DNA from: G020353235 sp964569555
GTDB taxonomy: Bacteria; Chloroflexota; Dehalococcoidia; Dehalococcoidales; JAUYDJ01
DNA: 21,776 nt
Assembly: GCA_964569555.1 (NCBI GenBank)
Contig: CAZMTT010000019.1
Coordinates: 1 to 21,776 of the forward strand
Direction: 5' to 3'
Below are positions 21,440 to 21,776 of this stretch, one piece after another. The position numbers and the translations under genes were made by a program. The notes under the pieces are model-generated. The model saw only the letters and a program-made list of their open reading frames with translations, was not told the DNA's origin and did not search any database. Position 1 is the stretch's first letter, and each line of letters begins with the position of its first letter.

Positions 21440-21776
21440 TGGTCGCTAAGCTGGCTCAGTTAATCTCGGTGGCTAAGGGGGAACTCCCCGCTGACCTGAT
21501 TCTGGCTAACGCCCGCGTGGTCAATGTCTTTACCGGTGAGGTTGAGCCGGGCAATGTCGCCATTTACCGCGACCGGATTGCCGGGGTAGGGGACTATCGC
21601 CAGGCCAGAGAGGTGCTCGATCTGGCCGGCCAGTATCTGGCGCCCGGTCTGATTAACGGGCACACCCATCTGGAGAGCTCCATGCTTGATGTCGGTCAGT
21701 ATGCCCGGGCGGTGGTGCCGCGGGGCACCCTGGCGGTGGTGACCGACCTCCATGAAATCGCCAATGTCTGCGGGCT
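21439..21776 (+). CDS. ade: Adenine deaminase (partial, C-terminus off the right edge)
   Basis: The frame begins at GTG 21439, sharing one base with the hpt TAG. GGAGG (21430-21434) lies 4 bases upstream. About 112 residues are visible. They contain LILANARVVNVFTGEVEPGN, the amidohydrolase metal motif LINGHTHLESSML, and the family segment HEIANV. This matches the COG1001 adenine deaminase family, which makes hypoxanthine and ammonia from adenine. The usual DPHE tetrad reads DLHE here. Activity cannot be judged from the N-terminal piece alone. Confidence 0.9.
   Translation, partial: MVAKLAQLISVAKGELPADLILANARVVNVFTGEVEPGNVAIYRDRIAGVGDYRQAREVLDLAGQYLAPGLINGHTHLESSMLDVGQYARAVVPRGTLAVVTDLHEIANVCG

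Noticed and set aside
1..21776. CRISPR array, insertion sequence or transposase
   Set aside because: No regularly spaced direct repeats and no transposase-like reading frame were seen anywhere in the window.

Overview
The window looks like a chromosomal piece from an uncultured Dehalococcoidia-type bacterium (Chloroflexota). The main support is the tmRNA at 8046-8397. Its tag reads GEPEMVLAA, close to the GERELVLAG-type tag I remember for Dehalococcoides. A Tat-exported formate-dehydrogenase-like molybdoenzyme and many TTG/GTG starts fit this. The assignment is an inference from sequence features, not from a database search. The left part (about 1-4000) is AT-richer and reads as accessory DNA. 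From about 8900 onward it is GC-rich housekeeping DNA.

Left block, minus strand. A partial DUF364/DUF4213 gene lies downstream of a DUF134 (UPF0251) DNA-binding protein. The DUF134 promoter carries two perfect palindromes. A lone 3' half of a tRNA (about 1107-1151) looks like an integration scar. Next comes a minus-strand run: a SAM methyltransferase, a lipoprotein MBL-fold hydrolase of the COG1237 type, an Asp/Glu racemase and a small FN3-like protein.

Centre. A 980-residue FdnG/FdhA-like molybdopterin enzyme (minus) is divergent from a CsoR/CstR-family repressor (plus). A GC-rich inverted repeat of the kind this repressor family binds lies inside the predicted promoter of the molybdoenzyme. 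A RidA gene follows, then ssrA (tmRNA) and smpB on the minus strand.

Right block, plus strand. map and def (N-terminal methionine processing) lead into three redox genes: a NuoE/HydC-like subunit, a NuoF/HydB-like subunit, and a fusion of a NuoG-type Fe-S N-terminus with a GltD/NfnB-type flavoprotein. This set matches the composition of a Sporomusa-type electron-bifurcating transhydrogenase (Stn). A DUF169 gene ends the cluster. Then come csaA (minus), an NSS-family sodium symporter with a 35-residue MetS-like subunit and a strong terminator, a PEBP-like lipoprotein (minus), a small unknown gene, an S41 protease, a four-helix membrane protein, and a purine-salvage pair (hpt and the start of ade).

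The most interesting points are: (1) the repressor/operator control of an FDH-like enzyme whose active-site His is replaced by Val; (2) the Stn-like complex whose fusion subunit has lost three of the four His-Cys cluster ligands; (3) the twin-palindrome operator of the DUF134 gene; and (4) the tRNA scar.
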